This document shows positions 1 to 12,700 of a stretch of DNA of 64,000 nt, in pieces. The stretch's first letter is position 1; every line of letters begins with the position of its first letter. Source of the stretch: Bretschneidera sinensis (Eukaryota; Streptophyta; Magnoliopsida; Brassicales; Akaniaceae). The translations under genes were made by a program, and so were the position numbers. The stretch spans positions 70,055,501-70,119,500 of the forward strand of contig CM043698.1 of the NCBI GenBank assembly GCA_023935145.1, written 5' to 3'. Under the pieces are notes generated by a model. That model ran no database searches. It saw nothing but the letters and a program-made list of their open reading frames with translations, and was not told where the DNA came from.

Positions 1-410
1 TACGACTTAAACGCAGATTCGTCGCTTTCCGATCACCACCAACCCACATCGCCACCACCACTCACCTCGCCAGGCTTGGGCAACCGGAACCCGAGCCCCC
101 CGGTCCAATCCTCCACGCGCCGCCGCACATGACCACCACGCGCCACCCCGGTGCAGCCACCCACAGTAGCCAAACACACCACAAGAACCGGACCCCTGAT
201 CTCCTCAAATTCGGTACCCACACGTCGAGAACTTGGCCGGATATTGGCCAAAACCACCAAACACCGCCTCCTGTTCTTCCCGTAGATCTCCAAATCCGAT
301 TGCTGTCCCACCACGCCGTCACCGCTACTCAACTCGTCGGTTTCAGGCGACCATACCCTAAAGTGCCCAGCCTCAGTCGCCACCGTCCGTGACCGCCGTC
401 AACGAAGTCG
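1..410. other. GC-rich leader segment of the retrotransposon, copy 1
   Basis: A C-rich stretch of about 400 bp that contrasts sharply with the AT-rich surroundings and matches 1980-2400 in copy 2. Open frames on both strands are short and differ between copies. I do not recognise a protein. It could be a captured host 5' leader or first exon, or the element's own leader. Confidence 0.5.
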
Positions 411-590
411 AGTATGTTCATATTTTTTTTTTCCTATTCTGTAACAGTAGAAGTAACATTTTTTGTTATATTTTTGGAGAGTGAAGTGGGTAAGCAAAAA
501 AAAAGAGGAAAAAAAAAGTCAAAAAAAAAAGTTCCATTTCCATACTTTATTTCTATTTTAAATTTATTTAAATTATGGTCTATTTTTGAG

Positions 591-1357
591 CTTGACCAAA
601 AACTCACTGAAGTTCGGTATAAGTTTGCAAGTCCGTATTTGTCTGTTGATATGCTCATTTGCCTTCTTAACCAAACCACACTATGTCTTTCATAGGTAAC
701 ACAATCACCTCCTACATTGCTGCAAACTCCACTCGTTTCGTTGATGGAAGTTTTGGTTGTTTACCAGCTTTTCAGGCACTCACATATTGATTTAAAAATT
801 GCGGTCGCCACTTGCATAAGTGAAATAACCAGAATAACTGCACCGGACATGCCTTATGATGATGAACAAATGAAGGAGGTCTTTCAATTGATTGTGTCCT
901 CATTTGAACATTTAACTGACCACTCTAGTCAGTCGTATATTGAGAGGATTTTGATTCTGGTTCTATTGCCAAGGTCAGATCATGTGTCGTGATGTTGGAT
1001 CTTGGATGTGATGATCTTATTACTGAGATTTTTTTGCATTTCCTCAAAACTATAAGGGATTACCATCCAGAGAATGTCTTCAAATGTATGGAGGCTACTA
1101 TGACCCTTATATTAGAAGAAACTGAAGAAATTTCCCACGAGTTGCTCTCCACAATATTAGCTAGTGTTAAGAAAGGCAAAAAGGAAGTTACACTTATAGC
1201 TCAGAGGTTTGCAGCGAGAGTTCTTGGAAACTGTGCTACTAAGCTCAAACCATACCTGATAGAAGATCAGAAGGTTGTATTGACCACAACTCCTCCTTCA
1301 CATGTTGAGCAAGTTCATGAAAAGTTGGAAAATATAAGTGAGACAGTGGTTTTTTAG
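591..1357 (+). pseudogene. PDS5: PDS5-like cohesin regulator fragment, copy 1
   Basis: The translation matches the N-terminal part of plant sister-chromatid cohesion protein PDS5 (C/D type), a HEAT-repeat protein that binds cohesin. The recognisable block CISEITRITAP is followed by PYDDEQMKEVFQLIVSSFEHL (read with its neighbour residues at 800-920) and HPENVF near 1065. The reading is broken by a TAG at 693-695 and by a frameshift near 960, after which the match resumes at 989 and ends at a stop at 1357. About 250 codons run without an intron, whereas plant PDS5 genes are intron-rich, so the fragment looks copied from spliced RNA. It cannot encode a working PDS5. Confidence 0.8.
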
Positions 1358-1548
1358 TGTTGATTTTATCCTGTTTGTTTGGTTTGAAGCACGTCCACAG
1401 CAGACATTCTTCGCCAAAATTTTTTATCTTGATTGAGACATCATTTTTCAAGTTTTGCGTGACTATGCTTCATTTCGACAAACATCACAGTTATTGTTGC
1501 TTCTTCACTTCAAAACTCGAGCTCGAGTTTTTTCTAAGTGGTGCATAA

Positions 1549-1849
1549 TGATGCGGTACAGAAGGGTATGAGGGCAAGTTTGTAATTTTGTACTATGGAG
1601 GAAATTTTGTAATTTTATAATATGGGGAAATTTTGTATTAGGATTCTTAAAGATCTTTATATAAGGGGATCCCTATATTACTTTTCGATCCACTGTTGAA
1701 TAAATAACAATCTGATTGATATGGGTATCAATTTCCTCTCAACCTCCACGGTAACCTGGCTTCTTTTCCTATCCCCAGAGTAGCTTGGTTTTCTCTTCCA
1801 ATCCCTAGGGTAATCTGGTTTCTATTTCTTATTCTATTACTTTTTTACA
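1549..1849 (+). repeat. LTR, shorter copy (301 bp)
   Basis: Starts TGATGCGG after the purine-containing CTAAGTGGTGCATAA and ends TTTTACA, seven bases before the primer site. It holds a TATA-like TATATAAGGG near 1660 and a short run of pyrimidine-rich units ending in GGTAACCTGG or GGTAATCTGG. It aligns with 3548-4024 but lacks a block of about 50 bp and most of the repeat units found there. Confidence 0.75.
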
Positions 1850-1855
1850 TCCATT

Positions 1856-1868
1856 TGGTATCAAAGCC
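1856..1868 (+). promoter_or_regulatory. Primer binding site (initiator Met tRNA type)
   Basis: TGGTATCAAAGCC differs by one base from the usual plant LTR-retrotransposon primer site TGGTATCAGAGCC and lies just inside the LTR end at 1849. Confidence 0.8.
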
Positions 1869-1979
1869 TAAACAGTTCCCCAAACTCAAAAACAAACCCA
1901 CATATACAGCCATCCCATAAACACTAGTACACAATCTGCTCAAACACAGACTCGCGAACCAAACAAAGCCTTAGGCCAA

Positions 1980-2400
1980 AACCACTTAAACGCAGATTCG
2001 TCGCTCTCCGGTCACCACCAACCCACACCATCACCATTTCTCACCTCGCCAGGCTTGGGTGACCGGAATCTGAGCCCCCCGATACAATCCTCCATGAGCA
2101 ACCACGCGTAAGCACCACGCGCCACCCCGGTGCAGCCACCCACCATAGCCAAACACACCACCAGAACCGGAAACCCCTGATCTCCTTAAATCCGGTACCC
2201 ACGCGCTGAGACTTTGGCTGGATATCGGCCGAACCCACCAAACAACGTCGCCTGTTCTCCCCGTATATCTCCAAATTCGGTCGCTATCCCACCGCACCGT
2301 CACCGCTACTCGGTTCGTCGATTTCAGGTGACCATACCCCAAGGTGCCCAGTCCCAGTTGCCGCCGTCCGTGACTGTCGTCAACGAAGTCTAGTATGTTC
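1980..2400. other. GC-rich leader segment of the retrotransposon, copy 2
   Basis: Second copy of the C-rich leader, between the primer site region and the A-rich stretch preceding the PDS5 fragment. A minus-strand frame is open across 2031-2477, but the copy at 1-410 does not keep the same frame, so coding is doubtful. Confidence 0.5.
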
Positions 2401-2584
2401 AGTTTTTTTTCTTTTATTCTGTAACAGTGGAAGTAACCTTTTTTGTTATATTTTCGGAGAGTGAAGTGGGTAAGCAAAAAAAAAAAGAAAAACAGAAAAA
2501 AAGGAGCCGAAAAAAAGTTTCATTTCCCATCTTTATTTCTGTTATAAATTTATTTAAATTAGAAATATGTGGTCTATTTTTTAG

Positions 2585-3451
2585 CTTGACCAAAAACTCA
2601 TTGAAGTTCGGTATAAGCTTGCAAGTCCGTATTTGTCGATTGATAAGCTCAATCGTATTTTTGACCAAACCATACTATGTTTTTCAAAGGTAACACAATC
2701 ACCTCTTACATTGCTGCAAACTGCACTCGTTTCGTTGCAGGAAGTTTTAGTTGCTGACCAGTTTTTCAGGCACTCACATATTGATATAAAAATTGTGGTC
2801 ACCGCTTGCATCAGTGAAATAACCAGAATAACTGCACCGGACAGGCCTTATGATGATGAATAAATGAAAGAGGCCTTTCAGTTGATTGTGTCCTCATTTG
2901 AACATTTAGCTGACCAATTTAGTCAGTCATATATTAAGAGGATTTTGATTCTGAAGACTGTTGCCAAGGTCAGGTCATGTACCGTGATGTTGGATCTTGG
3001 TTGTGATGATCTTATTAATGAGATGTTTCGGCATTTCTTGAAAACTGTAAGGGATGACCATCCAGAGAATGTCTTCTCATCTATGGAGACTATTATGACC
3101 CTTATATTAGAAGAAACTAAAGAAATTTCTCACGAGTTGCTCTCCACAATATTAGCTAGTGTTAAGAAAGGCAAAGAGGAAGTTACACCTATAGCTCAGA
3201 GGTTGGCAGCGAAAGTTCTTGGAAACTGTGCTACTAAGCTCAAACCATATTTGATAGAAGATCAGAAGGTTGTATTGGCCACAACTCCTTCACATATTGA
3301 GCAAGTTCATAAAAAGCTGGAAGACATGAGTGAGACAATGATTTTTATGCAGGCTCCTGTTGATTTTATCCTGCTTGTTTGGTTTGAAGCACCTCCACAA
3401 CAGACATTTTTGGCCAAATTTTTTTATCTTGATCGAGACCTCATTTTTTAA
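2585..3451 (+). pseudogene. PDS5: PDS5-like cohesin regulator fragment, copy 2
   Basis: Better preserved copy of the same fragment. One frame runs from 2585 to 3451 with a single stop, TAA at 2861-2863, where copy 1 has CAA. Recognisable blocks are CISEITRITAPDRPYDDE (about 2810-2860), FQLIVSSFEHL, VMLDLGCDDL and ATKLKPYLIE. There is no intron, and the last 40 codons past the PDS5 similarity look non-homologous. It lies between two LTRs and has no start codon of its own near the beginning of the homology. Most likely an RNA-derived capture carried by the retrotransposon. Confidence 0.82.
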
Positions 3452-3547
3452 GCCTTACGTGACTATGTTTCATTTCGACAAACATCACAGTTATTGCTGC
3501 TTTTTCACTTAAAACTCGAGGTCGAGTTTTTTCTAAGTGGTGGAGAA

Positions 3548-4024
3548 TGATGGTGAACAGAAGGGTGTGGGAGCAAGTTTGTAATTTTGTACTATGGGGG
3601 AAATTTGTAATTTTATAATATGAGGTAAATTTGTATTAGGATTAGGGTTTCTTTATTTATAGTGTTAGCTTAGGGTTAGGATTCTTAAAGATCCCTATAT
3701 AAGGGGATCCCTATGTTACTTTTCGATCGGCTTTGAATAAATAACAATCAGATTGATATAGGTATCAATTTCCTCTTGACCTCCAGGGTAGTCAATTTCC
3801 TCTCGACCTCCAGGGTAGCATGGCTTCTTTTCCTATCCCCAGGGTAGCCTTGTTTTCTTTTCCAATCCCCATGGTAGCCTGACTTCTCAATGCCCAAGTA
3901 GCTTGGCTTCTCTTCTAATCCCCGGGGTAGTCTGGTTTCCCTTCCAATCTCCAGGGTAGTCTGGCTTCCCTTCCAATCTCCAGGGTAGCCTGACTTCTAT
4001 TTCTTATTCTATTACTGTTCTACA
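3548..4024 (+). repeat. LTR, longer copy (477 bp) with internal minisatellite
   Basis: Starts TGATGGTG after CTAAGTGGTGGAGAA and ends TTCTACA. A TATA-like TATATAAGGG lies near 3700. From about 3777 to 4010 a unit of roughly 30 bp built on CCAATCTCCAGGGTAGTCTG is repeated seven or eight times, more than in the copy at 1549. An extra AT-rich block with an ATTAGGGTT motif is also present only here. Confidence 0.75.
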
Positions 4025-6757
4025 TCAATTACATTGATAGATTTTTTTATCAGCTTGGTCTTCCATTGTCGTATGGAAGAAAAAACACTATTAGTGTAGA
4101 ATACTACTTATTAGTTGCACCTTATCTAATCTGCTTATGTGAAATCATTTAAATTTTGTGTTATGCTCATATTGTTGGACGATCAACAAAAAGAGTTCTC
4201 AAAATATGGGTTATTAGACAAAGAGTACGTGGTTTCAACGGTCCCATGTACAATCCTATGATGAAAAGAAAGATGTAGAGTGGGTGCTTTGAATACAGGA
4301 ACACACATAAGAGGAATTAAACACCTTTTAGGAGATGCCCTAAACACCCCGTCAACAAAGAAAGAGAACTAGAAGCCTCCAAATGTTGATTGTAGTCCAT
4401 TTCTCTTCTTTTTATGAGTGTATTTTTTGGGGGGTGAGGGGTGTTGGGGGAATCGAGGAGTTCCCTATACAGTTGGAGAGAAAAAACGGAAGTGGAGAGC
4501 TTCCCCTACCCTACTTTTTAAGTAGTTTTATATGATAATTGAGGAATACCAATGAGGCAACAAGTTATCAGTAGAATTGTAAAAGACAGTTAGAAGACCA
4601 GCCAATCTTTTGTTTTTTGGTGTAAAGTGCTTGGCAATAGAGATAATTGTCCGTTCAATTTAGATTATTAACATGGATTTTTTAAGATGAACAACTACTG
4701 GGTGACAGGGAAACAAAGGATTATAACTAAGTTTCCTTTGTGAGAGGCTAGAGGTAGCATTGGTTGAGACTTGAGAGCAATACAAGAGAAACTTAATTAA
4801 GATGTTTTATCATTTACAAAAAGGTTTAATAAGTGAATCTTTTTAGTCGGTGGTTATTTTTAAGATGACCCTTCTACAATGAAGAGACATGATAGTCTAT
4901 TACCTGTTAGCTATATTATGTCCCTTGATAGAGAAGCTAATAATTAGGCGTTGTGTAGTCAGCTCCAAGCATTGAGAATATGGCATTGTTGAGTTATACT
5001 GATATGTGTCTGTTATTTTGTATTCATGCTTTGTTTTTGTCCTCTCTTTTCAAGTTGGGTTGGTGTGTTGTGAGGGGTAAAAATGAGAATAATTAGCAAA
5101 ATGGAGATAGCAAAGGAAGGAAGAGATCTCAATTTTTTTTTTTTTTTTTATTTTAAAAAGAGAAGTACAAGGAGATCTCGAACTTAACTTTATATTGCCT
5201 CTGATGCACTTTTTGCTATTGAACCAGTTTTTGCATTAAGTATTCATCACATCTAAAGAATATCAATGAATTTGATGTATTCATTTTTATATGTAGATAT
5301 CATGTAAGGATCGTGTAATATAAGTATAAAATCATATGTTGTATAAATAGCAATCCTTTAATGAATACCCTTCTAAGTATTTCCTTTTCAAAAGGTTGCC
5401 CTTTCTGGTAGGCTGATTTCTTTTCTTTTTACTTTTCCTCTTAACTGAGTAATCTTTTATAGATATTTTAGTAAATAAACATTTGAGTCCTGTTGTACGG
5501 AATTCAGAACAGCATGATAGTTTTGTAACAGCTTAATTCCACGTAATTTTGCATGAAGTTAACTTGAATGATTGTTTATTGCAAGTTTAGACTAGGAAGT
5601 TGACCGATAAGCAGGATATTCATGTTGGTTACTTGATGCTTAAGAAGTTTTGGGAGGTACGGGTCTGGGGCCTCTTGGTAATATACAAATCTATGGTGGT
5701 CAATAAAGTTATGATGGCCTTGAGATTTTAACCGTATCACTGTAAATTTAGTTAAAAGTGGACTGGAATAGGCTGAGATTTTTTTACCTTCTGATAATAC
5801 ATCAAATGGGTGAAAGAAGAAAACCAAGGAATGAGATACTGGTTTTTAAAGGTGTTGTCTCATCTGCAAATTTAACAGAAACCTGTCTAAAAGAGAGGAT
5901 TGCCCCAACATTGTTGAGAAGATTTATGGTTGTGCTAGCGATTGACATGAGAGTGCCAGCTGCTGACAATATTGGCAATCATTTCTTTTCTTTTATTTCT
6001 AGTGAAGTATTACTGTTATTGGAACCAATCTCAAATGATTACTGTAAATACTTCTGGTATGTGCTCGAAAGTTGAACCTTGGAACTTCAGATTGAAGGTT
6101 TCTTGATAATTGAATAAAGGCAACTTGTAGATGTGGAAAAAATGCCAGAGGAATCAAAGGAACCATATGGTATGGGAGAGGCCAAACGTTGAAGGGAAAC
6201 TTTCCCCTTTTTTCTTCCTGTTATAGGTATTTATATGCTAGATATCCCCCTCCCTCCCTTTTCTCCTTGTAACAATGTAGTCCTTGACATGATAGTTGGG
6301 GAGAATGCTCTCATTACCTATCTTGGCCAGCTGATGGGTGACTTATGAAGGTATCTGCCATCTTTACCATCAGTTATTGTGGGCCAGCTTGAGCTGGTTA
6401 AACGTTTACAAGCATTTCAAGACTTTTCATTTTCATTGTTTGCCATATTGATACTCAGGATTGTTCAGCAATGATTTAGACTCATGCTATTCAGTTTCTA
6501 CGCAATGTTATCTGCTTAATTTGTTTGATATTTGTATCTCTCTTTGGTGAGCCGAGATATCACTTTTTTCCTCCATTGCTAAAGTTCCATCTCATGAGCT
6601 ATGTTTTCCACCACAGTGATTACACTTATTTCCTGCCTTGTGCTTGCTAATGCTTCATGCAGAGTTAGTGAAGAAAATTTTTATACCAGGAAGCTGGAAA
6701 GTTTATGTTTTGCATACATTCATGATTTCTCATAACTAATTTGAGTTTCACTGTTAG
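4025..6757. other. Intergenic, no gene recognised
   Basis: AT-rich sequence with a T-run near 5132-5150. Short open frames on both strands (for example 5576-5827 minus and 5758-6075 plus) show no domain I recognise. The missing first exons of the LRR-WD40 pseudogene were looked for here and not found. Confidence 0.6.
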
Positions 6758-9700
6758 GGATCTTGCTGAGAGAGGTCTGACATGCCAAGTTTTAAAGTTG
6801 AGATCTTCGCATTTCCGGAAGCTCAACATGATGGGGGAGTTCATGTGGCTAGATACCCTTAACCTCAGTCACAGTACAGCACTCACTAGTTTCCAGGAGG
6901 ATTGCTTTTCTTGCATGCCCAATCTAATGTGCCTTTCAATGTGTGAGGCCAGAGTTGTGAATCTCTGGACAACAATTGCGGCTCTCTCTAAACTTCCTTC
7001 TCTGGTGGAACTTTGGTTCCAAAATTGGCTGTTGTGCAGTGACGGTGGGCCTTCTGGATCATCTGTTGCAGATGACTAAAGTGATTTTAATCAGCCAAAC
7101 TCTTACACAACAGATTCAATTGGTTCTGGTGAACTGAGAGATCGCAACTTAGACATCGAAGAGGCCCTCAGAAATTTGTTTCCACTCAATAATGTAGTTA
7201 TAAATCATGATTTTCAAAGCCTGGTTGGGGATTCGTCAGATGATAGTGAAATGGAATTTTCAAGTCACCTGCAGGAAAATGGTTACATGGAACCATCATC
7301 TAATGTAACTCCAGTATTGAATGGAGAGCTTGATCTGCAGGAAGAGGTAAAACTACCTGGTCTTTTTCGATTAGTCTCAAGAGTAATCTGAATAGGATCA
7401 TATTAGTTGGGGTATCTAGGCACTAAATAAAGTGATGCAGAATATAAAAGACTATTATTATTTTGGGATTTTGGGATTATGTTGTAATGACAATATTTTT
7501 GGAGATGATATTTTAGGAAACTTAGATTTAGGTAATTATATATTTATTAGGAATTGATTTACTTACTTATTTAAATTATGTTTGGTGCCTATATAAGAAC
7601 ACTCAGGTTTTAGATACTAACTGGATTATAGAATAAACTACTAGTTTTGTTATCTCTTGTTTCTTTGTTCTTTATTCTTCTTGGTATGTTCTCCATTTTT
7701 TCTGTCCATCTTCTGTCTTATCTATTTTCTTTCGGTCTAATATCCCTGATTCTATGTTGTTTCTCCCCTTTTTCAATCTGCTTCTCTTTCTACTTATCTG
7801 TCCTGCATCATAAAGTACAATATTTTCATTTGTCTTTATATATGTAATGATGCTATTTGGAAATAATTAATTAATTGCACAATAAGGATCATTCGGAGGC
7901 TACCAGGAAATTATACTTTTAAAGAGTCAAATGTTATGTTTTTGTTCTTATTATTCCTCCTGGTCGCATATTCTTTCAGTGGATTTGTGCCTAGGTGTTT
8001 TCTTGTAGTGTCCAACCTCAACATCTATTGTAATAGTCAATTATGAAATTTATTCTATACACTGATCAATCTTCTTCTCACTTGTGTAATCAAACTCTGT
8101 CCATACTAAAGCCTTAATATTTGAAGTTCTAATTTGTTTGGCAGGTCTCTTTTGGCACATTGTTGAATCAAAACGAAGAAGAGTCATCAACAGGTGCTTT
8201 TGCAAGGCATATTGCAGATATTACATTGAAGTACATTTCTTCTCATGCATCGCCAATATGCTTTGGGAAACATTATAGAGAGTACATGATAGCTTCGTTA
8301 TCCCAACTGAAAGTTTTGGATAACTTTCCCATCAGAAAGATTGACAGAGAAAGGGCTGCTGTAACGTTTTCACAATACTTTGAATACCTACCATGCAGAA
8401 GGAAGCACAAAGAGAGCATAGTTAGTATCTTGCAGAAGCTTGAAATAAAATCAAGCTATACCTGTTTGCGGACTCCAAAGCAAAAGCCATAATATTGTTC
8501 GGGGAATTCTCAATATTTCTATAATAGGTTTGTGCTGCCAAAGTGGGATCTTCTGCTTGGCCTCTCTCGCGTTCACTTTCTATTTTTGGCAGGGATTTGG
8601 GAGATGAAAACGGGAGATTCCGTCCAAGGCAGTTTGAGTATCATCCATCTAACTCTAGCCTGATGGTTTTTGGGACTTTGGATGGTGAAGTAGTTGTTGT
8701 CAACCATGAGAATGAGAAAATTGTTGGTTATATTCCATCACTTGGAGCAATGAATAGTGTGTTGGGGCTCTGTTGGCTCAAGAAGTATCCATCTAAGGTA
8801 TGTGAGTTCCATATAATTATAGGGGTTACCAGTTCTATTTGTGGCATTTCCCCATAATTAGGTTTCTATCTGTTTCTTTTTTCTCCCGATAAATAACGAT
8901 GTCATCCTAGAATGCTACATCATCATGGTTTAGTCATTGCCCTTATATAACTTTGTGACATTCTATAATTAGTGACTGCAAGCATTTCTGTAACTGCTTG
9001 TGGGAAGTGGTTGTCTATCAAAGTACTTTTGAGTTATTTCTTTTCTTGGGGTTGTCGAAAATCAGTCACTGTGGTAATGTCTCCACTTTGCATTATTTGA
9101 TGGTGAAGTAGTTAGATTATTTGTCTCTGCACAGAATTAATCCTGATATTGTTGCAGCTCCTGACTCTCTCTCTCTCTGTCTCTCTCCCCTACACTTGTT
9201 TTCTTGTTCTTTTTCTTTCAGCTCATAGCTGGCTTAGACAATGGTTCATTAAAGTTGTATGATATCAAGCAAATGCCACCAACAATTACGGGCAGGTTCT
9301 GTTACTTTTGATGAGTTTGACCAATTGACATCTGTTCATGTTAACTCTTCGGATGAACTGTTTCTTTCAAGTGGTTACTCAAAAGATGTTGCTTTGTATT
9401 ACATTGTTAGAGGAAGACGTTTACAGATGTTCACTGATATGCATCAACAACATATAAATGTGGTCAAGTTTTCAAACCATTCCCCTTCGGTTTTTACTAC
9501 TTCATTTGATCAGGATGTCAAGCTGTGGGACTTGAGGCAGAAACCAGTTCAGCCTTGCTATACTGCTTCAAGTTCTAAAGGAAATGTAATGGTTTGCTTT
9601 TCTCCAGATGATCATTATCTTCTTGCATCAGCTGTTGACAATGAGGTACTTTTTGGATTAGTTAATTGACCCTTGTGTTTGTGTGTTCTATGTGCTTGTA

Positions 9701-12700
9701 TGTACATGGTTATTAACCCTTTGATAATCCACTTATCAAAAGATAATCTGGCACTACCTACTCGCATGAGAGGCTTTAGTTGGGTTCTGGAGCTAAATCT
9801 TAATCATACAAGTTTGAACATTGAATCAATGTACTTGGATTATGTACCAGCAAATACAACTAATCTCCCATGAATATAGTGGTGAACTAAAATTAATGGT
9901 GTTAAAAAAAAGAAAGATGAAACCTCCCAGAGAATAGTATTTTTTCATGGACACAAGTGTTGTAATCCTTTCAAATCAAAAATTTTAAACCTCAATCATC
10001 ATACATGAGACAATTACCTAAGTTTTTTTTTTTTAAAGTACAATGACCAAAGTTTTGAATATTATCTTTCAAAATAATTAATATACCCTTGAGTTTAACA
10101 TTTAGATGCTGACAGGTGAGGCAGCTTCTGGCTGTTGATGGGAGGCTCCTCCTGAATTTTGAGATTGCCACTACTGGGAGCTCTCAGAATTACACTCGTT
10201 CTTATTGCATGAACGGAAGGGACTATATCATCAGCGGGAGTTGTGATGAACATGTAGTTCGTGTTTGCTGTGCTCAAACTGGGAGGCGTCTCAGGGATAT
10301 ATTTTTGGAGGTACTTTAACTCTTTTGATTTACATATTTCATGCCCCAGTTAGAGTGATCTGTGAAACATAGGTTTGTTGTAGGATATAGATGCATATGT
10401 GATATGCCCCACACTAACAATATTAGCCGGCCAAATTTTTTTGTTGTTGTGGGGCTTCTTCATATCACCTCATTATATTTGCAATAAACCTAAAACTGAT
10501 GGCTACCTTTTTCTTTTATTTTTTGGTTTCATTTCGCTTTGTTTTCTTAATATCATTAGTTGTGCATGCATGTGTGATGTAGAACAAGAAAATAGAAAGC
10601 AATAGAAACAAGCTACCTGGGGATTGGAAGAAAAACCAGGTTAGACTGAGATTTCTATATCACCATCAGTAGCAGTTCTCTTCTTCAAAAGAACATAATT
10701 CCTTAGATAGACTGAGATTTCTGAAGCTAAGAAATATCATCAGGATAAGCATTTTGTTTCTATATATTTTAAATAATTAATGTTTAATGTACGAAATTAT
10801 GAAATCATGTTTTCACTGTCCGTATGACTGTCATATGCTCTTCCTTGGAGGCATGTCTTTTAGTGTACCTCTGCTTTTAGAAGATAATTATTTTTGTGAT
10901 TTATTTCATGATTTGGTTGAGGAACCTATCACCATCCATGGTAACTCTTTTCCTTGGAACATCAAGGTGGGGTGGTTGGGACAAAGGAGGAGTTATGTCT
11001 CCAAAACATCCATTTTTATAAATGGTAATGAAAGTTAAAATGTGGAAATTGTCTGATTAAAATTGTACGGTAAAGATGAGACTTGGAATCAGGCAAAGAG
11101 GGGGAGTCTAGTCTCTATGAACAGTTGGATGCTGTATGACCTTAAGAAATTCAACAGAGAAAGTAAACAGGAGCAATACAGGATTCTAAAACGAGAAAAG
11201 AAGAAGGGTTTTGCCTGAAGATAAGTTGCAAACCAAAACAACCCCTCCCCCCAACCCCCCAGCCCAAATAAAAGCCAAGAAAAGAAGACTTCTTTTTTCC
11301 TTTTCTTTCTCATTGTATTGTTTATTTATGTTAAAAAGACAATGACAATATTAGTGATTTGTTCTCATGCAGGGCAAAGGCTCAGGCACTTCAATGTTTG
11401 TTCAGTCATTGAGGGGTGACCCCTTTAGAGTGAGTTCTGCACTTTCATACTGCTACCTGACCCCCTTTTGTTTAGGGAAGTAGGCCTAGGGATCAATTTG
11501 AAATCGTCCCTTTACTGCTGTGTTTCCAGAACAAAAAATTGACATTTTGGCATTTATGTAAACGAAGTTTCGTTTTCTGTGCTATAATTTTTTCTTTAAA
11601 TCTTTTGTGGAAAACTGCATTCTCAAATATTGGCTGGCTATTTCTCTATCTCTCCTCCATTTCATATGGTGGTTTACAGCTACTTTATTCTCGGTGGACT
11701 GAGAATATAGTGCTTTAACCTCTCAAAAAAAAGAGAGAATATAGTGTATGTCAAACATGAGATTGGTGCATCTGGATGCATGTATTCTGAGTCCTTAGCC
11801 TCTAAGCATTTAAATTTATAGGTTGTCTGCATAGATGCTCTTGCTGCTTTCCCATGCATAATGTCATTTAGGAACACATAGACTGTCATTAAATTATTGA
11901 TATATCCCCCCCCCCCCCCCGCCACACACACACCCAAAAAAAAAGTTCATTGATATATGTTCAAGCAACTTCTTTTGGATGTCATCACCAAGCTTCCTTG
12001 TTCATATAATTAATGATTGTGATATTGAATTATCTCTTGAACTTTGCAGCACTTTCTATGGCCAGCTTGCTTTTGTTGTGTTCACTAGTACTAGCTTTCC
12101 AAGACACTTGTAGTGCATGTTGAATTTTATTATTATTATTAATGTTTGTATGTTATGGTTTTCTAGTATTTTTAATTTGAATATTAATGGTTGGCTGAAA
12201 AAGAAAGGTAATAAAAAGAGGAAAGAGATATATAGGAGAGAGAAACATAGATAAGATTAGAAACAGTTCTAAGTAGTAAGGAGAATTTTGGAGAGAGGGG
12301 AGAGAGAAAGGGTAACTTGAGTTTAAAGAGAAAAATGAGATAATTCATAATTGAGTAAATTCAAGATTTTTCAAAATTTTTAAATTCAGTCATAACCCTG
12401 ATTTATATAAATTTTAATTTTTAGGGGCTATAATTGTAGTTACACAACTGAGCCAAGTAGAAGACCAACTCAGCTTCTCCATTTTTATAAAATAATATAG
12501 CTTACAGTCTTGTGTCTTTCAAATGCTTCAGAAACAGGTTTACCTGAACATTCTAGGGACAAACTATTGTATCAGGTTTTGCCTAGCTTTAACTGTCGAA
12601 CTCTGTGCAGGTTATATAAGCTAACCATGATAATTTTACCCCATTGTAATAGTTGCTTATTATTTTTTTATTGCTTCTACTGGTGAAAATATTTAATCAT

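Larger units (their letters stand above)
1..4024 (+). mobile_element. Tandem non-autonomous LTR retrotransposon carrying PDS5 fragments
   Basis: The order is partial internal region (1-1548), LTR (1549-1849), complete internal region (1850-3547), LTR (3548-4024). The two internal regions align along their length with an offset of about 1980 bp. Each holds a GC-rich leader, an A-rich stretch and a PDS5-derived coding fragment. No gag, protease, reverse transcriptase or integrase is present, so the element would have depended on another element's proteins. A Met-tRNA-type primer site follows the first LTR. The LTR-internal-LTR-internal pattern is what recombination between LTRs gives. The left LTR of the array lies outside the window. 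Confidence 0.75.

Noticed and set aside
2864..3451. A real PDS5 gene
   Set aside because: Only the N-terminal fifth or so is present, without introns or start codon, between LTRs, with an upstream stop and a broken sister copy.
5758..6075. 105-residue open frame upstream of the LRR-WD40 pseudogene
   Set aside because: No domain, no LRR pattern and no splice signals linking it to the exon at 6758.
7647..7847. Small hydrophobic protein
   Set aside because: It lies in a T-rich intron of the LRR-WD40 pseudogene and shows no recognisable family features.
11906..11932. C-run followed by a CA repeat as a functional site
   Set aside because: Simple low-complexity sequence in an intron of the LRR-WD40 pseudogene.
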